Notes under the pieces: model-generated
Database searches by the model: none
The model's input: only the letters and a program-made list of their open reading frames with translations
Told to the model about the DNA's origin: nothing
Assembly (NCBI GenBank): GCA_052170135.1
Contig: JBQNBC010000007.1
Span: 30,498-94,497, forward strand
DNA length: 64,000 nucleotides
Source: Wolinella sp052170135
GTDB taxonomy: Bacteria > Campylobacterota > Campylobacteria > Campylobacterales > Helicobacteraceae
Direction of reading: 5' to 3'
Program-made: the position numbers and the translations under genes
Shown here: positions 34,409-42,773 of the stretch, in pieces
How positions within the stretch are numbered: the stretch's first letter is position 1
Layout: each line of letters starts with the position of its first letter

Positions 34409-35280
34409 AAGCTCACATCCACTATACAAAATATAAGCATAAGTATCCCTAAATAGCCATTCACGGTAAAAAATGCACGCGGAATATTGCGAGAATCGAG
34501 ACTAACCAAATAGTGCTCATAAAACAGCATTAGCATAGCACACCCCCATGCAAAAAGCATCAAATTCCCTACAGGCGCAAAAATAACAAATAAAAACCAA
34601 AACACAAGCGTGGACATATGAAAAGCCCTTGCAAACTCTAGCGCATGCCCCTCACCAAAACGTGAAGGAATCGAGTGCAACCCAGCTCCTCTATCAAATT
34701 CCATATCTTGAAGCGAATAGAGCACATCAAAGCCAGCCACCCAAAAAAGAACTCCAAGTGAGAGAAACACAGCCCATGCGGGCACACTCTCACTCACGGC
34801 TATAACACCTGCTATCGGTGCTAAAGCGAGCGATACACCAAGTACAATATGTGCAAAAAATGAGAATCGTTTCATTATCGAATAGGCTCCAAGCACAAGA
34901 AGAATCGGCAATGAGAGCTTAAATGCCAAATCATTTGTAAGATACGCAACAAAGACAAAAAGTACGCCATTTAGCACTACAAACGTAGCAATTCTGCCAG
35001 CACTCATACGCCCATCAACACTTGGACGCGATGCCGTGCGTGGATTCTTTGCATCAATATCACGATCACATAGACGATTAAACGCCATGGCAAAATTACG
35101 TGCAAAAGTGGCTGCAAAAAGCCCAAGAAAAAATAGTCGCCAGCCAAACCATCCACCAGCTGAAACAATCATGGCAATAAAAATAAATGGTAGAGAAAAA
35201 ATCGTATGCTGAAACATCACAAGCTCGTTGATATTTTTTACCAACTGCCAAAAACCATTAAAACTGAGCATGCGCGCCAC
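34405..35280 (-). CDS. UbiA-family prenyltransferase, probably the futalosine-pathway MqnP type
   Basis: The 291-residue membrane protein has eight or so membrane segments and both Asp-rich motifs of the UbiA family: NRLCDRDIDAKNPRTASRP (near residue 67) and YSLQDMEFDRGAGLHSIPSRFG (near 190). It attaches a polyprenyl chain to an aromatic acid. The genome carries mqnC at 41660, and Helicobacter/Campylobacter make menaquinone by the futalosine route, so the substrate is probably a 6-hydroxynaphthoate-type acid (MqnP) rather than 4-hydroxybenzoate. The start is a GTG at 35280 just after the DUF502 stop, with an ATG at 35271 as alternative. Confidence 0.85.
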   Translation of the reverse strand: MARMLSFNGFWQLVKNINELVMFQHTIFSLPFIFIAMIVSAGGWFGWRLFFLGLFAATFARNFAMAFNRLCDRDIDAKNPRTASRPSVDGRMSAGRIATFVVLNGVLFVFVAYLTNDLAFKLSLPILLVLGAYSIMKRFSFFAHIVLGVSLALAPIAGVIAVSESVPAWAVFLSLGVLFWVAGFDVLYSLQDMEFDRGAGLHSIPSRFGEGHALEFARAFHMSTLVFWFLFVIFAPVGNLMLFAWGCAMLMLFYEHYLVSLDSRNIPRAFFTVNGYLGILMLIFCIVDVSL

Positions 35281-35823
35281 TTACTTAACCCCCAGAGAGA
35301 TGATCTTCTTAAAGCCATCACTAACGCTCATATCCGCTGCTTCAACCTCATCTTTCGCAAAGCTTAGAAGTAGCCCAGAAGTAGGGTTTGGTGTCGTAGG
35401 GACAAAAACCCAATATCGCCCACAATCCTCTTTGGTGATAAATCCAATTAGCTTCGCACTACCAAGCGAAACATATACAACTCCCAAATATTCGTCCTTT
35501 CCACCACCTGAAAATATCTTTACCACATCTTTAACGGCGGAGTAGATTCCTTTAACAATAGGAATCCTATTAATGACAAGCTCGGTAAATTTAAGCAATA
35601 AAAACTCGCGATTCTTCTCAACTAAATAACCAATGTAAAATAGTATCAAAAATGAGCATACGACGATAAAAAGCGTGGCAAAGAGGTTATTATCCGTCAT
35701 GCCAAAGAGATAGAAAAAAATCCCGGCAAACATCTTGTAAACAAATGAAAATATCCATACAAGCAAAACAATCGGCAAAATAGCCAAAAGCCCTTTCCCA
35801 ATGGGACGAAAAATCTCCTCCAT
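35281..35823 (-). CDS. DUF502 family membrane protein
   Basis: The 180-residue protein has two N-terminal membrane segments (about residues 10-35 and 45-66), then RIPIVKGIYSAVKDVVKIFS and GVVYVSLGSAKLIGFITKED, followed by FVPTTPNPTSGLLLSFAKDEV. That last block is the hallmark of DUF502 (the PTTPNPTSG motif). The family is widespread in bacteria and plants (LIKE-COV), and its function in bacteria is not established. It is directly upstream of the prenyltransferase with no gap. Confidence 0.85.
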   Translation of the reverse strand: MEEIFRPIGKGLLAILPIVLLVWIFSFVYKMFAGIFFYLFGMTDNNLFATLFIVVCSFLILFYIGYLVEKNREFLLLKFTELVINRIPIVKGIYSAVKDVVKIFSGGGKDEYLGVVYVSLGSAKLIGFITKEDCGRYWVFVPTTPNPTSGLLLSFAKDEVEAADMSVSDGFKKIISLGVK

Positions 35824-35868
35824 CTCACAGCTCCTATATCGAGTTTTACGCGATTCTATCTAGCCTCA

Positions 35869-37161
35869 TCACAAAAAGAGATAAATACCATAAAGAAAAA
35901 AGCCAACGCTAAGAATATTTAGCGCGATATAAAAAGCGCGAAATCTAATCGCAAAAATAGCCAATAAGCCATACACGCTCCAAAGCCAACATGGGGCATG
36001 TAGGCTAACGATACGATAATCACCAAGCAGTAACGGCAAAAGTAGAGAATCGATAGCTCCGCCAAGCCCAAGTGCATGCAAAAGCAGCGATAACGGATAG
36101 AACGCAACAAAAATAATACTAAGCGGTATTGATAAAAGTTGAAGTGGAGAAAATGGTGAAAATATCGCATGTACTGGTATCAGCATACAAAAGTAAAGAT
36201 TTATATTCAGGAAAATAGCACTTAGATATTTGTTTAGATTCTTCACATGATGTAAATATAGAAAAATCAAAAATACACCCATCATAGATAAAAAGAATCC
36301 AATAGAAAATAGAAGTCGCGGAGAGAGCGCGACTAGCACAATGCCAGTGGAAAATAGAGTATTAAATGAAAGTACACTGATGCCTCTATGTAGCAAAAAG
36401 TAGCTCCATGTCGCCATCGCAAAAGCACGCAAAAACGACGCACTAAAATCAAGCACCACAAGATATAACGCAGCAAAAACAAGTGTGAGTGCGCCAAGGT
36501 CGTAGTAGAGGTTTCTATAAGGAAAGAATCGCCGCTGAAAATAGCGATAAGGAATCCACGCAATCCCCCACAACATTGCACCAAGCACACCAAGGTGAAA
36601 GCCACTAATTGCGATTATATGCGATATACCAAGAGCCATCGCCCCTTCGCGCAATGACTTATCAAGAGGATCGGCTAGATAGAGCGTACGATAGAGATTT
36701 CCGGCTAAAGAAGAATCATGCTGAGAATCCAAAAATTCCCGTACGCCACCGCGATAGTCGCGTTCTCTTATGAGTGAAAGCCACAGCATAGGAGCATAAA
36801 AGCTCGTAAGATAGTCGCTAAATACGATATTTTTCGTAACTATTCTCACGCGGACGTAGCGAAATTGCAGATCTCGTAAGCGCTCTTTTGTTGTCACATA
36901 AAGACTAAAACCATCGCTTGATTTTAGCTTTAGCACCGTGCGCGTACCATTCTCATCGCTCTTTTGGTATTGAAGAAGTACTTGAGCCGTAATATTTGCG
37001 GTTGGATTCTTCTTTAATGCCAAGAATCCACGGTATTCAAAAGCTAGTGAGACGACCAGCACAAAAAGCACAACAAGCAGGAAGCCTACCCATTCATGCG
37101 GGGTCTCTAAAAGGCTCGGGCTAGATGCTAGCCATCTCGATTTTTGCCTCGCTGGTGTCAA
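35869..37161 (-). CDS. comEC: ComEC/Rec2-type DNA-uptake channel protein, short form
   Basis: The open frame extends to 37209, but the best start is a TTG at 37161 with AGGAGG six bases before, giving 430 residues and a 41-base overlap with dnaB. The protein has many membrane segments and the ComEC competence domain: GISHIIAISGFHLGVLGAML (the highly conserved ISGxH signature near residue 190), LDFSASFLRAFAMATWSYFL, and SFNTLFSTGIVLVALSPRLLF. It should form the inner-membrane channel for single-stranded DNA in natural transformation. It lacks the C-terminal metallo-beta-lactamase domain of Gram-positive ComEC, as I recall for other Campylobacterota. Neighbours dnaB and the prenyltransferase keep the H. 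pylori order. Confidence 0.85.
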   Translation of the reverse strand: MTPARQKSRWLASSPSLLETPHEWVGFLLVVLFVLVVSLAFEYRGFLALKKNPTANITAQVLLQYQKSDENGTRTVLKLKSSDGFSLYVTTKERLRDLQFRYVRVRIVTKNIVFSDYLTSFYAPMLWLSLIRERDYRGGVREFLDSQHDSSLAGNLYRTLYLADPLDKSLREGAMALGISHIIAISGFHLGVLGAMLWGIAWIPYRYFQRRFFPYRNLYYDLGALTLVFAALYLVVLDFSASFLRAFAMATWSYFLLHRGISVLSFNTLFSTGIVLVALSPRLLFSIGFFLSMMGVFLIFLYLHHVKNLNKYLSAIFLNINLYFCMLIPVHAIFSPFSPLQLLSIPLSIIFVAFYPLSLLLHALGLGGAIDSLLLPLLLGDYRIVSLHAPCWLWSVYGLLAIFAIRFRAFYIALNILSVGFFLYGIYLFL

Positions 37162-38542
37162 ATTTGCCCTCCTCGAAGACCACCTCAATCTCTCTCTCAA
37201 AATCGACAAAGCGCGTGCAGTGCTTATGAAACATCAGCTTGACAGTGCCAATTGGTCCATTTCGCTGCTTGCCGATTATTATCTCCGCCTCCTCCTCGTT
37301 TTTGTTTACGAAGTTGCTTTTATACTCCTTGCCATCTTTTTTCGCCTGCTCCTCTTTCTCTTTTTCATCTTTTTGCTTATATACAGCATCACGATAGACA
37401 AAAAGTATAATGTCCGCATCTTGCTCGATTGAGCCAGATTCTCTTAGATCTGAGAGCATGGGGCGACGATCGCTTCTGGATTCTAGGCTTCTATTTAGCT
37501 GAGATAGCGCGATGATAGGAATCTCAAGCTCACGCGCTAACATCTTTAGACCTCGACTAATCTCACTTACCTCCAAGTGCCTATCACGCGAGCCAGTACC
37601 GCTCATTAGCTGAAGATAGTCGATTATAGCCATGCCAACTTCTGGATGACGGGATTTTAGCTTTCTTAACTTTGAGCGCAGACCATTTATGGTGAGACTA
37701 CTATTATCATCAACAAAGAGTGGCTTTCTGGTCATATCATCTACCGCACGCCCTAGGCGCTCCCATTCATCGTCATTTAGATTCCCTACGCGCAAATTCT
37801 GTAAGGCTATTGAAGTTTTAGCAGAGAGCATTCTTAGCATTAGCTGCTCTGCTGGCATCTCAAGTGAAAATATTGCCACACCCTTGCCGGTATCAAGTGC
37901 CTTTTGTGCCATATTTAGGACAAATGTCGTCTTTCCCATTGCTGGACGTGCTGCGACTATGACCAAATCCCCGTGCCCAAAGCCAGTTGTCATCTTATTA
38001 AGCTCTTTAAAGCCCGTATCCACGCCTATGAGTATCGTATTCCCACGCCTCTTCATCTCCTTAATATGCTCAAGTGTGGCATCTGCCACCTCTTTTGCAC
38101 CCTTAAACTCACTACTGGCAGAATCTTGTGAGATTTTATAAATTTCAGACTCCACGTGATCGAGAATCTGCTCTGATTCCATATCTCCTTTTTGGCTATA
38201 TTCAAGTATGACATTTGCCATATGATGAAGATCGCGCTTCTTGGATAGATTCTTCAACTCAGAGACATAGGCTTGGATATTTGCAATAGGACTTGTGCCT
38301 AAAATAGAGAGCAACTCCTCTTTATCTATTGGTCGCTCCTTATTCTCCTTTTTAAATAGAAATTCCTCATCAAATGGGAGCTCAAGTCGATGTAGCTCCT
38401 TTAGCGTCTCATAGATATTACGATGAGGAATGTAGATAAAATCACGCGAACTAATACGCTCATCTATCTCATCAAACTGCCTCGGATCGAAAAATATCGA
38501 GCTAAGAATCGCTCGCTCAATTTGGATTCCGTTATCATGCAT
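37121..38542 (-). CDS. dnaB: Replicative DNA helicase
   Basis: The 473-residue hexameric helicase has an N-terminal helical domain (residues 1-110, IERAILSSIFFDPRQFDEI) and a RecA-like C-terminal domain. Walker A is ARPAMGKTTFVLNMAQ, Walker B AIIDYLQLMSG, then EISRGLKMLARELEIPIIAL and the arginine-finger block LSDLRESGSIEQDADII. It unwinds DNA ahead of the replisome. The ATG at 38542 has GGAG six bases upstream and overlaps the recG stop by 8 bases. No intein is present. Confidence 0.97.
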   Translation of the reverse strand: MHDNGIQIERAILSSIFFDPRQFDEIDERISSRDFIYIPHRNIYETLKELHRLELPFDEEFLFKKENKERPIDKEELLSILGTSPIANIQAYVSELKNLSKKRDLHHMANVILEYSQKGDMESEQILDHVESEIYKISQDSASSEFKGAKEVADATLEHIKEMKRRGNTILIGVDTGFKELNKMTTGFGHGDLVIVAARPAMGKTTFVLNMAQKALDTGKGVAIFSLEMPAEQLMLRMLSAKTSIALQNLRVGNLNDDEWERLGRAVDDMTRKPLFVDDNSSLTINGLRSKLRKLKSRHPEVGMAIIDYLQLMSGTGSRDRHLEVSEISRGLKMLARELEIPIIALSQLNRSLESRSDRRPMLSDLRESGSIEQDADIILFVYRDAVYKQKDEKEKEEQAKKDGKEYKSNFVNKNEEEAEIIIGKQRNGPIGTVKLMFHKHCTRFVDFEREIEVVFEEGKFDTSEAKIEMASI

Positions 38543-40367
38543 CTAACACTCCTTTTTCTGCTAAAGAGGCGCGCGCCTCGTGCAAAATCACCTCATCTTC
38601 GCTCGGCTCAAAATATGTGAAGTTCTCGCCACTCTGTCGCTCACCACGTAGCAAATCGCCACTTTGACGATACTTCAAATCAAGCTCTGCAATCTCAAAG
38701 CCACTAAGTGTGGCACTAAATTCGCTTAATCGCTTTGAGTTGCTTAGATTTGTATAGAGATAGCAATATCCCTTTAGCCCTGTACGACTCACGCGCCCAC
38801 GCAACTGATGCAGTGTGGCCAGCCCTAGTCGCTCTGCACCAACGATAACTATAGTTGAAAGTCGAGGCAAAGAGATTCCCACTTCGATAACAGTAGTTGC
38901 AAGTAGCACTTCTCCATTCTCCCTAAAGCCTTCCATAACGGATTCTTTCTCTTTATCCTTACCATGAGTGACATATACTTTTGCAAAATGCTTACGCCAA
39001 AAGCTTTCGCCCTCTTTTAGCGATAGATAATCTAAATGTTCACTCTCCTCGACTAACGGATAGATTATTGCGGCTTGATTTCCACTGAGTACCTCGGATT
39101 TAATGTGTCGCAAAAGCTCTGCAAAATCACTTTTGCCGATGATTCTCGTTAAGATATCCTTTTTATACGGTGTATCTTTTATAAAGCTAAAATCAATCAA
39201 GCTCGATTCTATCAAAGCAAGCGTACGAGGAATTGGTGTCGCAGAAAACTGCAAAACATGCGCCCTTTTGCCACTATCTCCACTCAAAAGCCGCTCAAGC
39301 ATACTGCGTTGAGACGTCCCAAATCTATGTTGCTCATCTATCATGACCAGTGCCGCCTCACCAAGCTCTTTGCGATATAAAAGCGCGTGTGTACCTATAA
39401 TCAGATTTGCACCACTTGATTCTTCACTCTTATCATGCGTGATTAGCGAGATATTAAAATCAGACGGCAACAATCTCTTTGCCTCACCAAACAACTGACG
39501 CGCTAAAACCGTAGTAGGCGCCATAAGAACAGACAAATATGGATAAGCAATCACAGCTGCCGCCAAAATCACCACTGTTTTACCACAGCCAACATCGCCC
39601 ATTATCACGCGTCTAGCCGCCATATCACTAGCCAAATCACCACGCAATGCTTCTATGGTCGATTCTTGCCCCTTGGTGAGCGCAAAAGGGAGAGAATCTA
39701 TAAAAAAATCTGGTGAATTCTTACAACTTTGCAGAGCGTGAAAGTTTCGCTTTTTACGTGATAAATCACGAATATAACGGAAAATCTCTACAAACTTCAG
39801 TGCCGCCATTGTCTCTTTACTAAACCCCCCATCACGTAGATAGCACGCTAAAAATGCTTCATCTGGGCTAAAGAGCAAGACAAGATTCTTCGCATGATGC
39901 AATGGTATCCCAGCATCTTTTAGCGATTCTTGTGTGATTAGTCGCTTTGCCATCAAAGATAATGTCTCACCTCGCATTACTTTTGTGGCAAATTTAGGCT
40001 TGATTTCACCTGTTTTACTTAGCTTTTGTGGCTGAATTAATGTTAGATTCCCCATAAATCGCTCCACTTTTGCGCGAATAAAGAATCGCTCACCTCGTTT
40101 AAATAGCGCGCGATGATATTGCGATGGATTAAAGATAGTGAGCTCTGCAATCTCATCAAATGAAATTAGTTTTGCTACACCTTTAGCCCTCTTTGCGCGA
40201 GGTAACATACTAAAATCAATAACTTCAATCTCAGCGACAATATCGTGTCCAATGAGAAGCTCATTCGAAACACGCGTATCCTCATACCCACGTGGAGCGT
40301 GCAAAACCAAGTCTAGTACATCGACACAATGGAGCTTTTTTAGTCGCTCTAAATCACCTTTATCCAT
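38535..40367 (-). CDS. recG: ATP-dependent DNA helicase RecG
   Basis: The 610-residue protein has an N-terminal wedge/OB region (about 1-200), shorter than E. coli RecG as usual in this phylum, and two helicase domains: Walker A GDVGCGKTVVILAA, MAPTTVLARQ, the RecG box DEQHRFGTSQRSML, FSATPIPRTLAL, and ATTVIEVGISLPRLSTIVIV with HQLRGRVSRTG. It reverses stalled forks and moves branched DNA. The ATG overlaps the stop of the M16-like gene (TAATG). Confidence 0.95.
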   Translation of the reverse strand: MDKGDLERLKKLHCVDVLDLVLHAPRGYEDTRVSNELLIGHDIVAEIEVIDFSMLPRAKRAKGVAKLISFDEIAELTIFNPSQYHRALFKRGERFFIRAKVERFMGNLTLIQPQKLSKTGEIKPKFATKVMRGETLSLMAKRLITQESLKDAGIPLHHAKNLVLLFSPDEAFLACYLRDGGFSKETMAALKFVEIFRYIRDLSRKKRNFHALQSCKNSPDFFIDSLPFALTKGQESTIEALRGDLASDMAARRVIMGDVGCGKTVVILAAAVIAYPYLSVLMAPTTVLARQLFGEAKRLLPSDFNISLITHDKSEESSGANLIIGTHALLYRKELGEAALVMIDEQHRFGTSQRSMLERLLSGDSGKRAHVLQFSATPIPRTLALIESSLIDFSFIKDTPYKKDILTRIIGKSDFAELLRHIKSEVLSGNQAAIIYPLVEESEHLDYLSLKEGESFWRKHFAKVYVTHGKDKEKESVMEGFRENGEVLLATTVIEVGISLPRLSTIVIVGAERLGLATLHQLRGRVSRTGLKGYCYLYTNLSNSKRLSEFSATLSGFEIAELDLKYRQSGDLLRGERQSGENFTYFEPSEDEVILHEARASLAEKGVLDA

Positions 40368-41659
40368 TAATCTTTTGGTGCGCTAACCACACTGAATGTA
40401 AGCTCCAAAAGCTCTTTGTGCTCTTTTATATATGCGTTTATCTCATCTAAAGATAGCTCCTGGATTCTCCTTAGTTCCTCACGATGGAAGTCAAGCGGTA
40501 GCCCACGATAGTAGGAATTAAATGCACTTCCCAAGCGTTGTGATAAAGTTTCATTTCTGAGTGGCTCACTGCCAAGCAAATATTTTTTTGCCCCATCAAG
40601 CTCCTTTTCCGTGATACCATTTTTGACAAACTCGGCAATCACTTCGCGCACTACCGCGATTGATTGCTCCTCGTTTTCAAGCTTTGTTTGAAGATAGCCA
40701 AAGGAGCTATTTGCGCTTTTATCAAGCATCACGCGCCAGTATGCTGAGTACGCAAGCCCTCTTTTAACGCGCACCTCTTCCATCATACGACTGCCAAATC
40801 CACTACTGCCAAGCACAAATGCCGCAACCTTTGCCTTATAAGAATCCACACCAAAATTACTAATATTAAATGGCGATCCAAAGTAAATATACGCCTGCTT
40901 TGTTGGCTTTAGTACACGAAAGATGCCACCATCACTACTCGCCTCATAGCGCGTATCGATTTGCGATTCTCCTATTGGTAGCTTTGCTAGGAGCTTTGCT
41001 AGCTTTATTTTTGCCTCTTCTAGTGTGATAGAGCCACCGACAAGCACAATAGCGCGCTTTAGCACGATTCTACTTTTCCAAAATGCTTCGATATCTTTTA
41101 GTGAGATTCTCTCTAATGACTCATAATCGCCAAGAGAAGGATTTTCAAGCGGTGTGCCACGGAAAAGCTGACGTTTTAGACCCACTTGCGCGGTATAATC
41201 AAAGTCACTCTCCTTGCGAAGTAGCGACGCTTTCACGCTTGCCTTAGCTTTCAAAAAGGCGTCTTTTGTCAGATTTGGATCAAGCAAAATATCATACAAG
41301 AATCGAAGCCCTTTATCACATTCACTAGAAAGCGCACTCATCTCGAAAGCCAAAGTCTCACGCCCTGCATTTGCCATGATAGAGATTGCCCTCTGCTCTA
41401 GCTCCTCAGCAAACTTAACCGAGCCAAGCTTTTTTGTACCCTCATTAAAAAGCTTTGCACTGAGCACTGCAAGCCCAGGAATTTTATCGCTGTTTGAGCC
41501 AGAATTAGTAAAAATAATCTGCACATCAAGCGCATCAATTAATCTACTCTCTTCAAAGATGAGCGGGATATTCACCCCTTTAACCTCAATTTCATCTAGT
41601 CGCGCTGCCATAAGCACTCCTTGTAACAAAAATATAAATAAAAGAACAAGATTCTTCAA
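40367..41659 (-). CDS. M16-family protease homologue lacking the zinc-binding motif
   Basis: The TTG start at 41659 directly follows the mqnC stop and gives a signal peptide (MKNLVLLFIFLLQGVLMA). The 430-residue periplasmic protein has the two-lobed M16 fold: LAVLSAKLFNEGTKKLGSVKFAEE in the N-lobe, and SSGFGSRMMEEVRVKRGLAYS (the conserved SRLxxxLRxxxGLAY region) in the C-lobe. The zinc-binding HxxEH that should fall in the first stretch is absent, so this is likely a non-catalytic partner, like the second subunit of PqqL/YmxG-type pairs. An active M16 partner is not in the window. Order bamA-mqnC-M16 matches H. pylori as I recall. Confidence 0.85.
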   Translation of the reverse strand: MKNLVLLFIFLLQGVLMAARLDEIEVKGVNIPLIFEESRLIDALDVQIIFTNSGSNSDKIPGLAVLSAKLFNEGTKKLGSVKFAEELEQRAISIMANAGRETLAFEMSALSSECDKGLRFLYDILLDPNLTKDAFLKAKASVKASLLRKESDFDYTAQVGLKRQLFRGTPLENPSLGDYESLERISLKDIEAFWKSRIVLKRAIVLVGGSITLEEAKIKLAKLLAKLPIGESQIDTRYEASSDGGIFRVLKPTKQAYIYFGSPFNISNFGVDSYKAKVAAFVLGSSGFGSRMMEEVRVKRGLAYSAYWRVMLDKSANSSFGYLQTKLENEEQSIAVVREVIAEFVKNGITEKELDGAKKYLLGSEPLRNETLSQRLGSAFNSYYRGLPLDFHREELRRIQELSLDEINAYIKEHKELLELTFSVVSAPKD

Positions 41660-42757
41660 TTAGTATCTCTTTAGTATATTATAGGCTGTATCGCGCTTTG
41701 CGGGCTGCTCGCCAATATCACGGATGAGCGTAATCATCTCATCTTCGTTCATGCGATTACTGACACCAGCAGCTGAGACGACATTCTCTTCCATCATAGT
41801 GCTACCTAAGTCATTAGCACCAAAGAGAAGTGCTAGCTGCCCGATATGGCTACCTTGAGTAACCCACGAGCTTTGCAGATTCTTAAAATTATCCAAATAT
41901 AGGCGACTTGATGCCAATAACCGCAAGTAACGATTTGATGATGCAGCTTCAATCTCTGGAAACTGCGCTTTTAAAGGTGTATTGTGTGGCTGAAAAGACC
42001 ACATAATAAACGCGCGGAATCCACCTGTCTCATCTTGTAGCTCCCTGATTCTTCGCCAATGTTCGATGATATCTTCGTCTCTTTCAATAGTACCAAACAT
42101 CATCGTAGCTGTGCTTTTCATGCCGATTTGATGTGCTGTTTTATGCACCTCTATCCACCTATCCGCACTTAGTTTTTTCGGCGCAATGATATCTCGTACA
42201 CGGTCACTTAATATCTCAGCACCAGCTCCAGGTATAGAAGATAGTCCAGCAGCCTGCAATCTAAGCAATGTCTCTCTTATCGATATTTTTGAGATTCTAG
42301 AGATATAATCAACCTCAATAGCAGAGAATCCATGAATTGTAATCATTGGGAATTTTTGTGAAATATGCGAGACAAGATTCTCATACCACTCTATTTTTAG
42401 CTCAGGATGCACACCCCCTTGAAAGAGAATCTGTGTCCCGCCAATGGCAATAAGCGCCTCAATCTTCTCATCTATCTGACTAAAGGGCAAAATATATGTT
42501 TCGCCTTCATTTAGCTTACGCTTAAAAGCGCAAAACTTGCAATCAACCCAGCAAATATTTGTATAGTTGATGTTCCTATCAACTATAAAAGTAGTAATCC
42601 CCTCTGGATGGAGCTCCTTTTTGCGTACATAGGCAAGACTTCCAAGCTCTTTTAGTGGCATTTCACGCATGATATGTGCTATCTCACTATCGCTTATGCG
42701 AGTAGATTGTATGCTTAGATTCCCGTGATTTTTGACGATAGAGCCAAAATTTTCCAT
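41660..42757 (-). CDS. mqnC: Cyclic dehypoxanthinyl futalosine synthase
   Basis: I start at the ATG at 42757 (MENFGSIVKN), 16 bases after bamA; an open frame to 42802 would overlap bamA. The 365-residue radical SAM enzyme has cluster ligands C69, C73 and C76 (ICWVDCKFCAF), then GGTQILFQGGVHPELKIEWYE, HGFSAIEVDYISRISK and SIPGAGAEILSDRVRDIIAPKK. It cyclises dehypoxanthinyl futalosine in the futalosine pathway to menaquinone, the quinone used by complex I (nuo genes at 56-64 kb). All motifs fit MqnC rather than MqnE. Confidence 0.93.
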   Translation of the reverse strand: MENFGSIVKNHGNLSIQSTRISDSEIAHIMREMPLKELGSLAYVRKKELHPEGITTFIVDRNINYTNICWVDCKFCAFKRKLNEGETYILPFSQIDEKIEALIAIGGTQILFQGGVHPELKIEWYENLVSHISQKFPMITIHGFSAIEVDYISRISKISIRETLLRLQAAGLSSIPGAGAEILSDRVRDIIAPKKLSADRWIEVHKTAHQIGMKSTATMMFGTIERDEDIIEHWRRIRELQDETGGFRAFIMWSFQPHNTPLKAQFPEIEAASSNRYLRLLASSRLYLDNFKNLQSSWVTQGSHIGQLALLFGANDLGSTMMEENVVSAAGVSNRMNEDEMITLIRDIGEQPAKRDTAYNILKRY

Positions 42758-42773
42758 GGCTAGATTCTCCACG

